5,148 bases of DNA, taken from NCBI GenBank assembly GCA_902797015.1, contig CADBRG010000169.1, forward strand, positions 1 to 5,148, read 5' to 3'. Shown one piece after another: positions 1 through 5,148 of this stretch (positions within the stretch are counted from its first letter, which is position 1; each line of letters begins with the position of its first letter). Made by a program: the position numbers and the translations under genes. The stretch is from an uncultured Lachnospiraceae bacterium (GTDB lineage: Bacteria > Bacillota > Clostridia > Lachnospirales > Lachnospiraceae). The notes beneath the pieces are model-generated. The model was given only the letters and a program-made list of their open reading frames with translations, made no database searches and was not told the DNA's origin.

Positions 1-2
1 GG

Positions 3-179
3 ATCAACAACCGGGATTATTTAAAGGCCCAGGACGCGGTGGACGGGATCAGCGGGATCGACATTATCGGGACCGTTCCCCGGAGCGACTGGTCTCCCAG
101 GGAGAAATTAAGGCGCCTGGAACGGGAGAAGGCCATGGCACAGCAGGATATCTATTATGACTATGACAGGGCACAGTAA
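3..179 (+). CDS. C-terminal end of an unidentified protein, possibly ParA/MinD-like ATPase (5' end outside window)
   Basis: An open frame enters from the left edge and stops at TAA 177-179, giving 58 residues. The visible part contains GIDIIGTVPRSD, followed by a highly charged tail (REKLRRLEREKA) and a Tyr/Asp-rich end (DIYYDYDRAQ). A hydrophobic strand ending in G-x-V-P followed by charged residues resembles the late strand of MinD/ParA-type P-loop ATPases, where a line such as IGVVPED occurs. That is a weak resemblance only: no Walker A or B motif falls inside the window. The codon use is GC-rich like the following methyltransferase gene, whose start overlaps this gene by 23 bases in another frame. 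The overlap supports this being a real gene and the two being co-transcribed. Identity is unresolved; that it is coding is fairly safe. Confidence 0.6.
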   Translation: MNNRDYLKAQDAVDGISGIDIIGTVPRSDWSPREKLRRLEREKAMAQQDIYYDYDRAQ

Positions 180-1431
180 GAATTATAAGAACAATAAAGA
201 CAGAAATAACGGCGGCAGGGCTGCAGGACGCGGCCCTGCCGTTTCTGCCGGTGCAGGAAAAAAGAGACCGGTAAGCGGGCGCTGCCGCTATGCCGGCCGG
301 TGCGGTGGATGCTCCATGATCGACATCCCCATGGAAGAGCAGCTTAAGATCCGGCAGCAGATCGTGGAGGATGCCATCGGGGATATCATCCGTCCGGAGC
401 CTGTCATCCGCATGAAGAATCCGGACCGGTACCGCCACAAGGTCACCTCCGTATTCGGGCTCGATAACGCGGGGCACCCCGTATGCGGCGTGTACAGGGA
501 GCGTTCGAGACAGATCGTTCCCGTCAAGGACTGCCTGATCGAGGATAAATATGCAGACCGCATCATCCGGTATATCTATGAGATGCTTCAGCCGTTCCGG
601 CTCCGGGTCTTTGACGATGTGACGGGCCGGGGGACCCTCCGTGCCGTGCAGGTGCGCACCGCGTATAAAACGGACGAAGTCCTGGTCACGCTCGTGACTG
701 CGGGACCCATGTTTCCTGGAAGCGCCCGCATCGCCGAGGCGCTCGCAAAGGAATTTCCGAGGATCCGCACCGTCGTCCAGAATATCAACGAGCGGAGAGA
801 TGCCATGATCCTGGGAGAGCGGGAAAAAGTTCTCCTGGGACCCGGGTATATCGAGGATGAGCTCTGCGGCCGGCGCTTTCGGATCTCGTCCCGCTCTTTT
901 TACCAGGTCAATCCCCTGCAGGCGGAAAAGCTCTACCGGATCTCCATCGACATGGCAGGACTCTCCGGAAAGGAGACCCTGCTGGATGCCTACTGCGGGA
1001 CCGGGACGATCGGGATCTGCGCCGCGGACCGGTGCCGCCGCGTGATCGGCGTGGAGTCCAATCCGGAAGCGGTCCGGGACGCACAGCACAATATCCGGCT
1101 GAACGGGCTTGAAAATGTGGAGATCCTGGAAGACGACGCAGGAGCATTCCTGCGGGAAAACGCCGCATCGGGATCTCATGTGGACGTTCTTCTCATGGAT
1201 CCTCCGAGGGCCGGCGCGTCCGAAGAATTTCTCGAGGCCGTCCTTGCCATGCGCCCGGAAAAGATCGTTTACGTTTCCTGCAATCCGGAGACCCTCGGGC
1301 GCGACCTGCGCATTCTTACAGCGAATGATGCCTACCGCGCCGTGAAAGCCGTTCCCGTCGATATGTTTCCGCATACGAAGGAAGTAGAAGTCGTGAGCTT
1401 TTTGCAGAGAATGAGCAACACCTGGGAGTGA
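157..1431 (+). CDS. rlmD: 23S rRNA (uracil-C5)-methyltransferase, RlmD/RlmCD (RumA) family
   Basis: SAM-dependent methyltransferase (424 aa) that makes 5-methyluridine in 23S rRNA in the cytoplasm. Cluster ligands are C43-x5-C49-GG-C52 and C126, the RumA-type [4Fe-4S] set. The conserved FYQVN lies at 248-252. SAM-binding motif I is at 275-286 (LLDAYCGTGTIG), the DPPRAG motif at 348-353, and the catalytic nucleophile is C375 in SCNPETLGRD. E411 in the MFPHTKEVE segment matches the catalytic Glu of E. coli RumA. The first 40 residues are basic and Gly/Asn/Lys-rich and look disordered. The N-terminal TRAM domain found in E. coli RumA and most Bacillota RlmCD proteins is absent. AGGA at 145-148 sits 8 bases before the ATG; ATG 163 is an alternative start. 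Which uridine is modified (747, 1939 or both) cannot be read from sequence, and a tRNA-type TrmA specificity is unlikely given the Fe-S cysteines. Confidence 0.93.
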   Translation: MTMTGHSKNYKNNKDRNNGGRAAGRGPAVSAGAGKKRPVSGRCRYAGRCGGCSMIDIPMEEQLKIRQQIVEDAIGDIIRPEPVIRMKNPDRYRHKVTSVFGLDNAGHPVCGVYRERSRQIVPVKDCLIEDKYADRIIRYIYEMLQPFRLRVFDDVTGRGTLRAVQVRTAYKTDEVLVTLVTAGPMFPGSARIAEALAKEFPRIRTVVQNINERRDAMILGEREKVLLGPGYIEDELCGRRFRISSRSFYQVNPLQAEKLYRISIDMAGLSGKETLLDAYCGTGTIGICAADRCRRVIGVESNPEAVRDAQHNIRLNGLENVEILEDDAGAFLRENAASGSHVDVLLMDPPRAGASEEFLEAVLAMRPEKIVYVSCNPETLGRDLRILTANDAYRAVKAVPVDMFPHTKEVEVVSFLQRMSNTWE

Positions 1432-1515
1432 ATGATTACTCTTAATATTGATATGGAGGACTACCACAGGATCAAGAACGGAACGGTGGTGACTGCGGAT
1501 GCCACGAACGGATGA
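1432..1515 (+). pseudogene. 27-codon stub resembling the N-terminus of a hydantoinase/dihydropyrimidinase
   Basis: An ATG directly abuts the rlmD stop and opens a frame of 27 codons ending at TGA 1513-1515; an in-frame ATG also lies at 1453. The peptide contains RIKNGTVVTADAT. This is very like the opening strand of hydantoinases and dihydropyrimidinases, which typically begin with a line such as LIKNGTIVTA-DT. The similarity stops where the frame meets the AT-rich DNA around 1510. I infer a gene whose 5' end survives and whose body was removed by a rearrangement. The match is short and conserved in hydrophobic pattern only, so chance resemblance or a small real peptide is possible. Confidence 0.3.
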
Positions 1516-1549
1516 CGAAAATTGGCAGATGGGATGTGTTGATAACAAT

Positions 1550-2068
1550 ATGAAGATAGAACTGAGAATACCGACATTGGAAGACAAGGAGGGATTAAAA
1601 GCAGTCTGTAATGCTGTGGATAGGAAATATCTGTCTGACCGATTGCCATACCCATACACAGATGAATCCGCTGAATGGTGGATTCATATGGTTGCAGAAA
1701 ACGACGGAAAAACTGGTATCTGGCGTGTGATATATGTCGATGGAAAACTTGTCGGAAATATATCTGTTGAGCTTAAAGAAGATGTATATCATAAGGATGG
1801 TGAGATTGGATATTTGCTCCTGACTGATTTCTGGTCAAAAGGAATTATGACAGAGGCAGCCAGAGAGATTTGCAGAATAGCTTTTGAGAAACTCGATATT
1901 ATTCGTATCACCGGTGTGTATTATGCGCCGAACAAAGCATCCGGCAGGGTACTGGAAAAGGTTGGTTTTGAATATGAAGGTACTCGGAAAAACGGAGTGG
2001 CAAAGGACGATAAGATTTATGATCTTTGTATGACCGGGTTGCTAAAAGAGAAATTTATTGGGAATTAA
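1550..2068 (+). CDS. GNAT-family N-acetyltransferase (RimJ/RimL-like, Acetyltransf_3 type)
   Basis: Acetyl-CoA-dependent acetyltransferase, 172 aa from the chosen start. The first strand is MKIELRIPTLEDKEGL (residues 1-16). Motif A, which holds the acetyl-CoA pyrophosphate, is read at 88-106 as YLLLTDFWSKGIMTEAARE, with W95-S-K-G-I-M-T-E102 as the loop. Motif B is at 127-140: PNKASGRVLEKVGF, with N128, S131 and the L-E-K-x-G-F signature. This arrangement is typical of the RimJ/RimL-like branch that acetylates protein N-termini or small amines; the substrate cannot be told. ATG 1550 is preferred because residues from there fit the family. The upstream ATG 1499 adds 17 residues with no family match, and neither start has a strong ribosome binding site. 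The gene is clearly AT-richer than rlmD, which suggests a separate origin. Confidence 0.85.
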   Translation: MKIELRIPTLEDKEGLKAVCNAVDRKYLSDRLPYPYTDESAEWWIHMVAENDGKTGIWRVIYVDGKLVGNISVELKEDVYHKDGEIGYLLLTDFWSKGIMTEAAREICRIAFEKLDIIRITGVYYAPNKASGRVLEKVGFEYEGTRKNGVAKDDKIYDLCMTGLLKEKFIGN

Positions 2069-2228
2069 TGATGTTGCATCCTGAAGCAAATCAGATTCAA
2101 ATACCGCATTGATTATGACGCTGAAGCTGGTGGCAAGGTGTTGCTCAACGAAATAACAGTCGAGTGCGTGGTATTGCGGTCACGTGTAAAGGCGTGACGG
2201 ATTGAGATGATATTGAGGTGTTGGCAGA
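2069..2228 (+). other. 160-base stretch without a convincing gene
   Basis: No ORF with family features is visible here. One frame stays open from 2072 to the TGA at 2195-2197 and reads through RFKYRIDYDAEAGGKVLLNEITVE, with no ATG start. A second frame, open from 2125 to TGA 2200-2202, continues after that stop into the tag region (DDIEVLAEWVKTVNAGYG). Either could be the remains of a decayed gene, but I recognise neither. A perfect 6-bp inverted repeat, GTCACG (2179-2184) and CGTGAC (2193-2198), with an 8-base loop lies here. No T run follows it, so it is not a standard terminator. The last part supplies the tag ribosome binding site. Confidence 0.4.
2215..2218 (+). promoter_or_regulatory. 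Ribosome binding site of the broken tag gene
   Basis: GAGG lies 10 bases before the ATG at 2229. It fixes the start of the tag remnant and shows that the 5' end of this gene was still translation-ready when the gene was broken. Confidence 0.55.
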
Positions 2229-2656
2229 ATGGGTAAAGACAGTGAATGCAGGTTATGGGCGATCAGTGATCCGTTATTGACGGAGTACCATGATCATGAA
2301 TGGTGTAAAATCTCCCATGATGACAGACACATTTTTGAAATGATTTGTCTGGAAGGACAGAGTGTCGGCTTGTCGTGGAGAACGATCGTCAACAAACGCC
2401 AGGCATATAAAGACGTTTTTTTTAATTTTGATATTGAAAAATGTGCATCTTTGACAGATGATTATTTATATAGCCTTTTAGAAAACGCGGAACTGATCAG
2501 AAATAAGAATAAGATCTTCAGTGTCCGGAAAAATGCCATCGCAGCAAAGACCTCAAAAAACTCGGAATGGCATTTGTCGGACCGGTCATCACCTATTCTT
2601 TTATGCAGTCGATCGGGATGGTAAACGATCATCTCGCAGACTGCGAATACAGATAA
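2229..2656 (+). pseudogene. tag: DNA-3-methyladenine glycosylase I (tag), broken by an internal deletion and frameshift
   Basis: Tag removes 3-methyladenine from alkylated DNA to start base excision repair. The 5' part (2229 to about 2540) encodes an excellent N-terminal half: C7 and H21 of the zinc site, EYHDHEW at 19-25, and FEMICLEGQSVGLSW at 36-50 with E42 matching the essential Glu38 of E. coli Tag. It then reads through IRNKNKIFSVRKNA. The C-terminal end is intact but in another frame, from about 2543 to TAA 2654-2656. It reads SKDLKKLGMAFVGP, then ITYSFMQSIGMVNDHLADCEYR, with the last zinc ligands in VNDH and the ADC cysteine. In E. coli Tag about 45 residues, including the FVDFVWSFV segment, lie between these blocks; here they are gone. 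The original frame runs 131 codons to TAA 2622-2624, ending in a nonsense tail. The product cannot be a complete enzyme. Confidence 0.9.
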
Positions 2657-2686
2657 CGTTCGGTTTGCTTAAAGGACGGAATTCAC

Positions 2687-2693
2687 AAGGGGA
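2687..2693 (+). promoter_or_regulatory. Strong ribosome binding site for the cation transporter gene
   Basis: AAGGGGA stands 8 bases before the ATG at 2702. It is the best Shine-Dalgarno sequence in the window and settles the start of the transporter. I see no convincing -35/-10 promoter in the 45 bases between the tag remnant and this gene, so the promoter may lie inside the remnant. Confidence 0.75.
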
Positions 2694-2701
2694 CTACTGA
2701 C

Positions 2702-3736
2702 ATGAAACAGACAGAGCAGAACGAAATCATGGAAAACCAGAAGCAGCATTCAGATGTTGAGGCCCAGCCACATGGCGAGTCTACGGTGGCGGTCGTCGCA
2801 GCGATCCTGGCAAATATCGCGATCGGAGTGGTAAAGTTTATTGCTTCAGCAATTACCGGATCGCCTGCCATGTTTTCGGAAGGCGTGCACTCGATCGTCG
2901 ACTCCGGTAACGGTCTGCTGGTACTTTTGGGGATTCATCGCGCAAAGAAGCCGGCAAACTTTGCACATCCGTTTGGCTATGGCAAGGAACTGTATTTCTG
3001 GACGCTGGTTGTTTCGATTCTGATCTTTGCACTTGGCGGTGGAGTTTCCATGTGGGAAGGCATCCGGGCCGTAGCAGAAGTGGGACCGAATACTGTACTG
3101 GAAGATCCGACGGTGGCATATATCATACTCGTGATCTCCATGGCCATTGAGGGATTCTCACTTTCCGTAGCCATCAGACAGTTCAATGCGGCACGCGGCA
3201 CAAAAAAGCCATTTCAGTTTATCAGAGAAGCAAAAGATCCTTCGCTTTATACGGTTGTGCTGGAAGACACGGCAGCTGAGGTGGGACTTGTGATCGCATT
3301 CTTGGGTCTGTTCCTCGGACATCTTTTCGGGAATCCGTATCTCGACGGGATCGCAGCAATCTGCATCGGTATACTGCTGGCATGTGTTGCGATCATTCTG
3401 CTCTGGGAAACCAAGGGATTGCTGATCGGAGAAGGCCTTGAGATAGAGGAACTCGAAGAAGTCAAACAGATCGTGGAAGCAGATGAGAGCGTCGTGCGCT
3501 GCGGGCGCATTCTTTCCATATACATGGGGCCGGAGAGTCTGGTGATCAACATTGACGCGAATTTTGATCCGACAAAGACGGCAAATGAGGTGTTCTCCGC
3601 AATCGATCGCATTGAGGTGCATATCAAGGAACGGTTTCCGCAGACAAAAAGCGTATTTGTCGAAGCAGAGAATTTAAAAACTGTACTGGCGCAGCACGAA
3701 GCCTTTCAGGCGATGGATGAACGGTGGTTACGATGA
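2702..3736 (+). CDS. Cation diffusion facilitator (CDF) family transporter, SLC30A9/ZnT9-like branch
   Basis: Inner-membrane divalent-cation/proton antiporter of the CDF family, 344 aa. A hydrophilic N-terminus (1-26, with H16 and H24) precedes six predicted membrane segments at about 28-50, 56-78, 97-116, 136-158, 186-208 and 213-236. A cytoplasmic C-terminal domain follows at about 245-325. The TM2 metal-site line is SEGVHSIVD (59-67) with E60, H63 and D67, instead of the D-x-x-x-D pattern of ZitB/YiiP. TM5 carries LEDTAAE (187-193) with E188 and D189 rather than H-x-x-x-D. HPFGYGKELYFW (89-100) is the usual CDF loop after TM2. The E/H/D plus EDTAA combination is that of the ZnT9-like branch. 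Zn, Mn, Co or Fe are all possible substrates. Its stop overlaps the ATG of the phosphatase gene, so the two are probably one operon. Confidence 0.9.
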   Translation: MKQTEQNEIMENQKQHSDVEAQPHGESTVAVVAAILANIAIGVVKFIASAITGSPAMFSEGVHSIVDSGNGLLVLLGIHRAKKPANFAHPFGYGKELYFWTLVVSILIFALGGGVSMWEGIRAVAEVGPNTVLEDPTVAYIILVISMAIEGFSLSVAIRQFNAARGTKKPFQFIREAKDPSLYTVVLEDTAAEVGLVIAFLGLFLGHLFGNPYLDGIAAICIGILLACVAIILLWETKGLLIGEGLEIEELEEVKQIVEADESVVRCGRILSIYMGPESLVINIDANFDPTKTANEVFSAIDRIEVHIKERFPQTKSVFVEAENLKTVLAQHEAFQAMDERWLR

Positions 3737-5070
3737 GTGCAATGTTCTCAAAAATGATAGGTACACTGGCTGTGATCCTGATCATCTCAGCTATTTTCGG
3801 AACCAGTGATATCATATCGAAATTAATTAAAAATAAGAAAAGATGGAAGTATTCCCTGATCACAGGTATCCTCGGTGGTGCTTTCGGTATTTATGGAAAC
3901 ATATCCGGATTCAATCTGAACGGAGCTGTGATTTCAGTCCGAGATATCGGCCCCATGCTTGCCGGGTTTACCGGTGGACCGCTGGGAGGCCTGATTGCCG
4001 GGGCGATTGCGGGAGCGCACAGGCTGTCAATGGGTGGCATCACGGCACAGGCATGCGTTGTTGCGACATGCTGTATCGGTTTGATCTGCGGTGTTCTTTC
4101 CCATAAGTGGCATAAGGTGATTGCAAAACCACATTTCGCGCTTTTGCTCAGTGCCTGCATGGAAGCTTTCCATTTATGCATCGTTTTGATCATGGTCAAA
4201 CCGTTTGCAACCGCACTGGAGATTGTCCGGCAGATTGCATTGCCGTTTATTGTAGTGAATGCGTTGGGATTTATGATCATGATCGCCATCATCAACTATA
4301 CAGAGCGGCAGAGGCAGCTGGCCGTTGAAAGAAGCCGTCTTCAGTCAGAACTGGAAGTTGCGACTACGATACAGCATTCCCTGCTTCCGCGAATCACAGA
4401 AGATTACCCGGGCGTGAAGGAATTGGACATCAGTGCATCCATGGAAGCCGCAAAAGAGGTTGGCGGAGATTTTTACGATATTTTTTATGTGGATTCTACG
4501 CATCTGGCATTTGTGATCGGAGATGTTTCGGGAAAAGGTGTTCCGGCGGCACTGTTTATGGCTACTGCCAAAATCACTCTGCAAAACTGTATCCGGGATA
4601 TTCCGGATCTGTCGGAAGCACTTGCAAGTGCAAACAATGTGCTTTGCCAGCGTAACGAAGCAGAAATGTTTGTTACGTTATGGGTGGGAATATATGACCT
4701 GACACAAGAGACGCTTACCTTTGTCAGCGCAGGCCATAATCCGCCGGTTTTGCTTCACAACGGAACTGCATCGTATCTGCAGGTGAAAAACAGCTTCGTC
4801 CTTGCCGGTATGGAGAATATGAAATATACCAAGCACTGTATTCCTTTCGCGCAGGGGGATGTTTTATATCTGTATACGGACGGTGTGACTGAGGCAGATG
4901 ATAAGGGAAACAGGGCTTTTGGTGAGGAAAGGCTGCTGGATTGCTTTGCAGGAAAAGGTGACAGCAGCCCGGCAGAGATCATTGCGCATGTAAGGGAGTC
5001 GGTTGAAGCGTTCATCAAAGGAAACAGACAGTTTGATGATATGACGATGCTTTGCTTTAAAAGAAAGTAA
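3733..5070 (+). CDS. Membrane sensor PP2C-type phosphatase: 5TMR_LYT domain fused to SpoIIE domain
   Basis: 445-aa membrane protein expected to dephosphorylate a Ser/Thr-phosphorylated partner, classically an anti-sigma antagonist (the RsbU/SpoIIE role). Residues about 5-190 are hydrophobic. SVRDIGPMLAGFTGGPLGGL (68-87) followed by AGAIAGAHRLSMGGITA (89-105) is the signature of the 5TM LytS-YhcK sensor domain. A charged helix, about 189-215 (ERQRQLAVERSRLQSELEVA), is the linker seen before RsbU-type catalytic domains. The catalytic part follows: EVGGDFYD (242-249, D246), GDVSGKG (263-269, D264), SAGHNPP (332-338), YTDGVTEA (381-388, D383) and FDDMTM (434-439, D435/D436). All expected metal-binding Asp residues are present. 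ATG 3733 was chosen because it overlaps the transporter stop as ATGA; GTG 3724 would add three residues. Its ligand and target are unknown; no STAS or anti-sigma gene lies in the window. Confidence 0.9.
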   Translation: MSAMFSKMIGTLAVILIISAIFGTSDIISKLIKNKKRWKYSLITGILGGAFGIYGNISGFNLNGAVISVRDIGPMLAGFTGGPLGGLIAGAIAGAHRLSMGGITAQACVVATCCIGLICGVLSHKWHKVIAKPHFALLLSACMEAFHLCIVLIMVKPFATALEIVRQIALPFIVVNALGFMIMIAIINYTERQRQLAVERSRLQSELEVATTIQHSLLPRITEDYPGVKELDISASMEAAKEVGGDFYDIFYVDSTHLAFVIGDVSGKGVPAALFMATAKITLQNCIRDIPDLSEALASANNVLCQRNEAEMFVTLWVGIYDLTQETLTFVSAGHNPPVLLHNGTASYLQVKNSFVLAGMENMKYTKHCIPFAQGDVLYLYTDGVTEADDKGNRAFGEERLLDCFAGKGDSSPAEIIAHVRESVEAFIKGNRQFDDMTMLCFKRK

Positions 5071-5096
5071 AAATGTGATTTTGATTCCCGAAGGGT

Positions 5097-5102
5097 AAGA
5101 GG
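5097..5102 (+). promoter_or_regulatory. Ribosome binding site for the partial gene at the right edge
   Basis: AAGAGG lies 5 bases before ATG 5108; a second purine run, GAAGGG (5090-5095), is farther away. The 37-base gap to the phosphatase stop has no terminator, so read-through from the upstream operon is possible. Confidence 0.55.
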
Positions 5103-5107
5103 TTAGA

Positions 5108-5148
5108 ATGAATCCATTTTCCAGGACACAACTGTTATATGGTGAGGA
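5108..5148 (+). CDS. tcdA: N-terminus of a ThiF/HesA-family protein, probably tRNA threonylcarbamoyladenosine dehydratase (3' end outside window)
   Basis: Only 13 whole codons are inside the window, reading MNPFSRTQLLYGE. This matches the typical start of TcdA (YgdL/CsdL), where a Q-F-S-R-T-E-L-L-x-G-x-E line precedes the E1-like Rossmann fold. TcdA uses ATP to cyclise t6A37 to ct6A37 in tRNAs that read ANN codons. A good ribosome binding site and the same orientation as the phosphatase gene support a real start. Another ThiF/MoeB-like E1 enzyme is possible, since the nucleotide-binding loop lies beyond the edge. Confidence 0.6.
   Translation, partial: MNPFSRTQLLYGE

Noticed and set aside
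1499..1549. Upstream ATG that would extend the acetyltransferase by 17 residues
   Set aside because: The extra residues match nothing in the GNAT family and there is no ribosome binding site at suitable spacing; ATG 1550 begins exactly at the first GNAT strand.
64..1659. 531-codon open frame on the minus strand
   Set aside because: It runs antisense to the well-supported rlmD gene. It has no recognisable domain, and long antisense frames are expected opposite GC-rich coding DNA.
2179..2198. 6-bp inverted repeat as an intrinsic terminator for the acetyltransferase gene
   Set aside because: No U-tract follows and it lies more than 100 bases after the stop codon; kept only as a low-interest repeat.
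2417..2424. Run of eight T in the tag gene as the frameshift site
   Set aside because: The reading frame is continuous with Tag homology on both sides of the run; the frame change occurs later, at about 2530-2545.
3158..3627. Two overlapping minus-strand open frames opposite the transporter gene
   Set aside because: Both mirror the CDF coding sequence, lack family motifs and lack a ribosome binding site.
3724..3732. GTG start for the phosphatase three codons upstream
   Set aside because: The ATG at 3733 overlaps the transporter stop as ATGA, a common coupled arrangement, and no better ribosome binding site favours the GTG.
3891..4295. Minus-strand open frame of 134 codons opposite the 5TMR domain
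   Set aside because: It is a shadow of the membrane domain codons with no independent support.
5087..5095. CCC-GAA-GGG hairpin after the phosphatase stop as a terminator
   Set aside because: The stem is only 3 bp and no T run follows; the GGG part is more likely in the ribosome-binding region of the next gene.

Overview
The window reads like chromosome from a Gram-positive clostridium, most likely Lachnospiraceae-like. The grounds are a Bacillota-style 23S rRNA uracil methyltransferase, a LytS-type 5TM sensor fused to a SpoIIE/PP2C phosphatase, purine-rich ribosome binding sites and tightly packed same-strand genes. This placement is inferred from gene types, not from a marker gene. Every gene I can support is on the + strand.

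Region 1 (1-1431) is GC-rich; bases 961-1020 count 39 G+C of 60. It holds the last 58 codons of an unidentified protein, possibly the end of a ParA/MinD-type ATPase. This overlaps by 23 bases an intact RlmD/RlmCD-type rRNA m5U methyltransferase that has its Fe-S cysteines, SAM motifs and catalytic Cys but no TRAM domain.

Region 2 (about 1432-2656) is AT-richer; bases 1741-1800 count 20 G+C of 60. It looks like a patch of rearranged or acquired DNA. It starts with a 27-codon stub that resembles the N-terminus of a hydantoinase/dihydropyrimidinase. Next come an intact GNAT acetyltransferase, about 160 bases without a convincing gene, and a broken 3-methyladenine DNA glycosylase I gene (tag). 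The tag copy keeps its start and its C-terminal end, but about 45 internal codons are missing and the two halves lie in different frames.

Region 3 (2687-5070) has intermediate composition; bases 3361-3420 count 30 G+C of 60. It is a two-gene unit: a cation diffusion facilitator resembling the SLC30A9 (ZnT9) branch, then a 5TMR_LYT-SpoIIE sensor phosphatase whose ATG overlaps the transporter stop as ATGA. The overlap suggests translational coupling, so metal or ion transport and a membrane-sensing phosphatase may belong to one response. This is the best candidate for an undescribed functional pairing here, but neither the signal nor the phosphatase target can be read from the window.

The right edge (5108-5148) holds the first 13 codons of what looks like TcdA, the ThiF/HesA-family t6A dehydratase.
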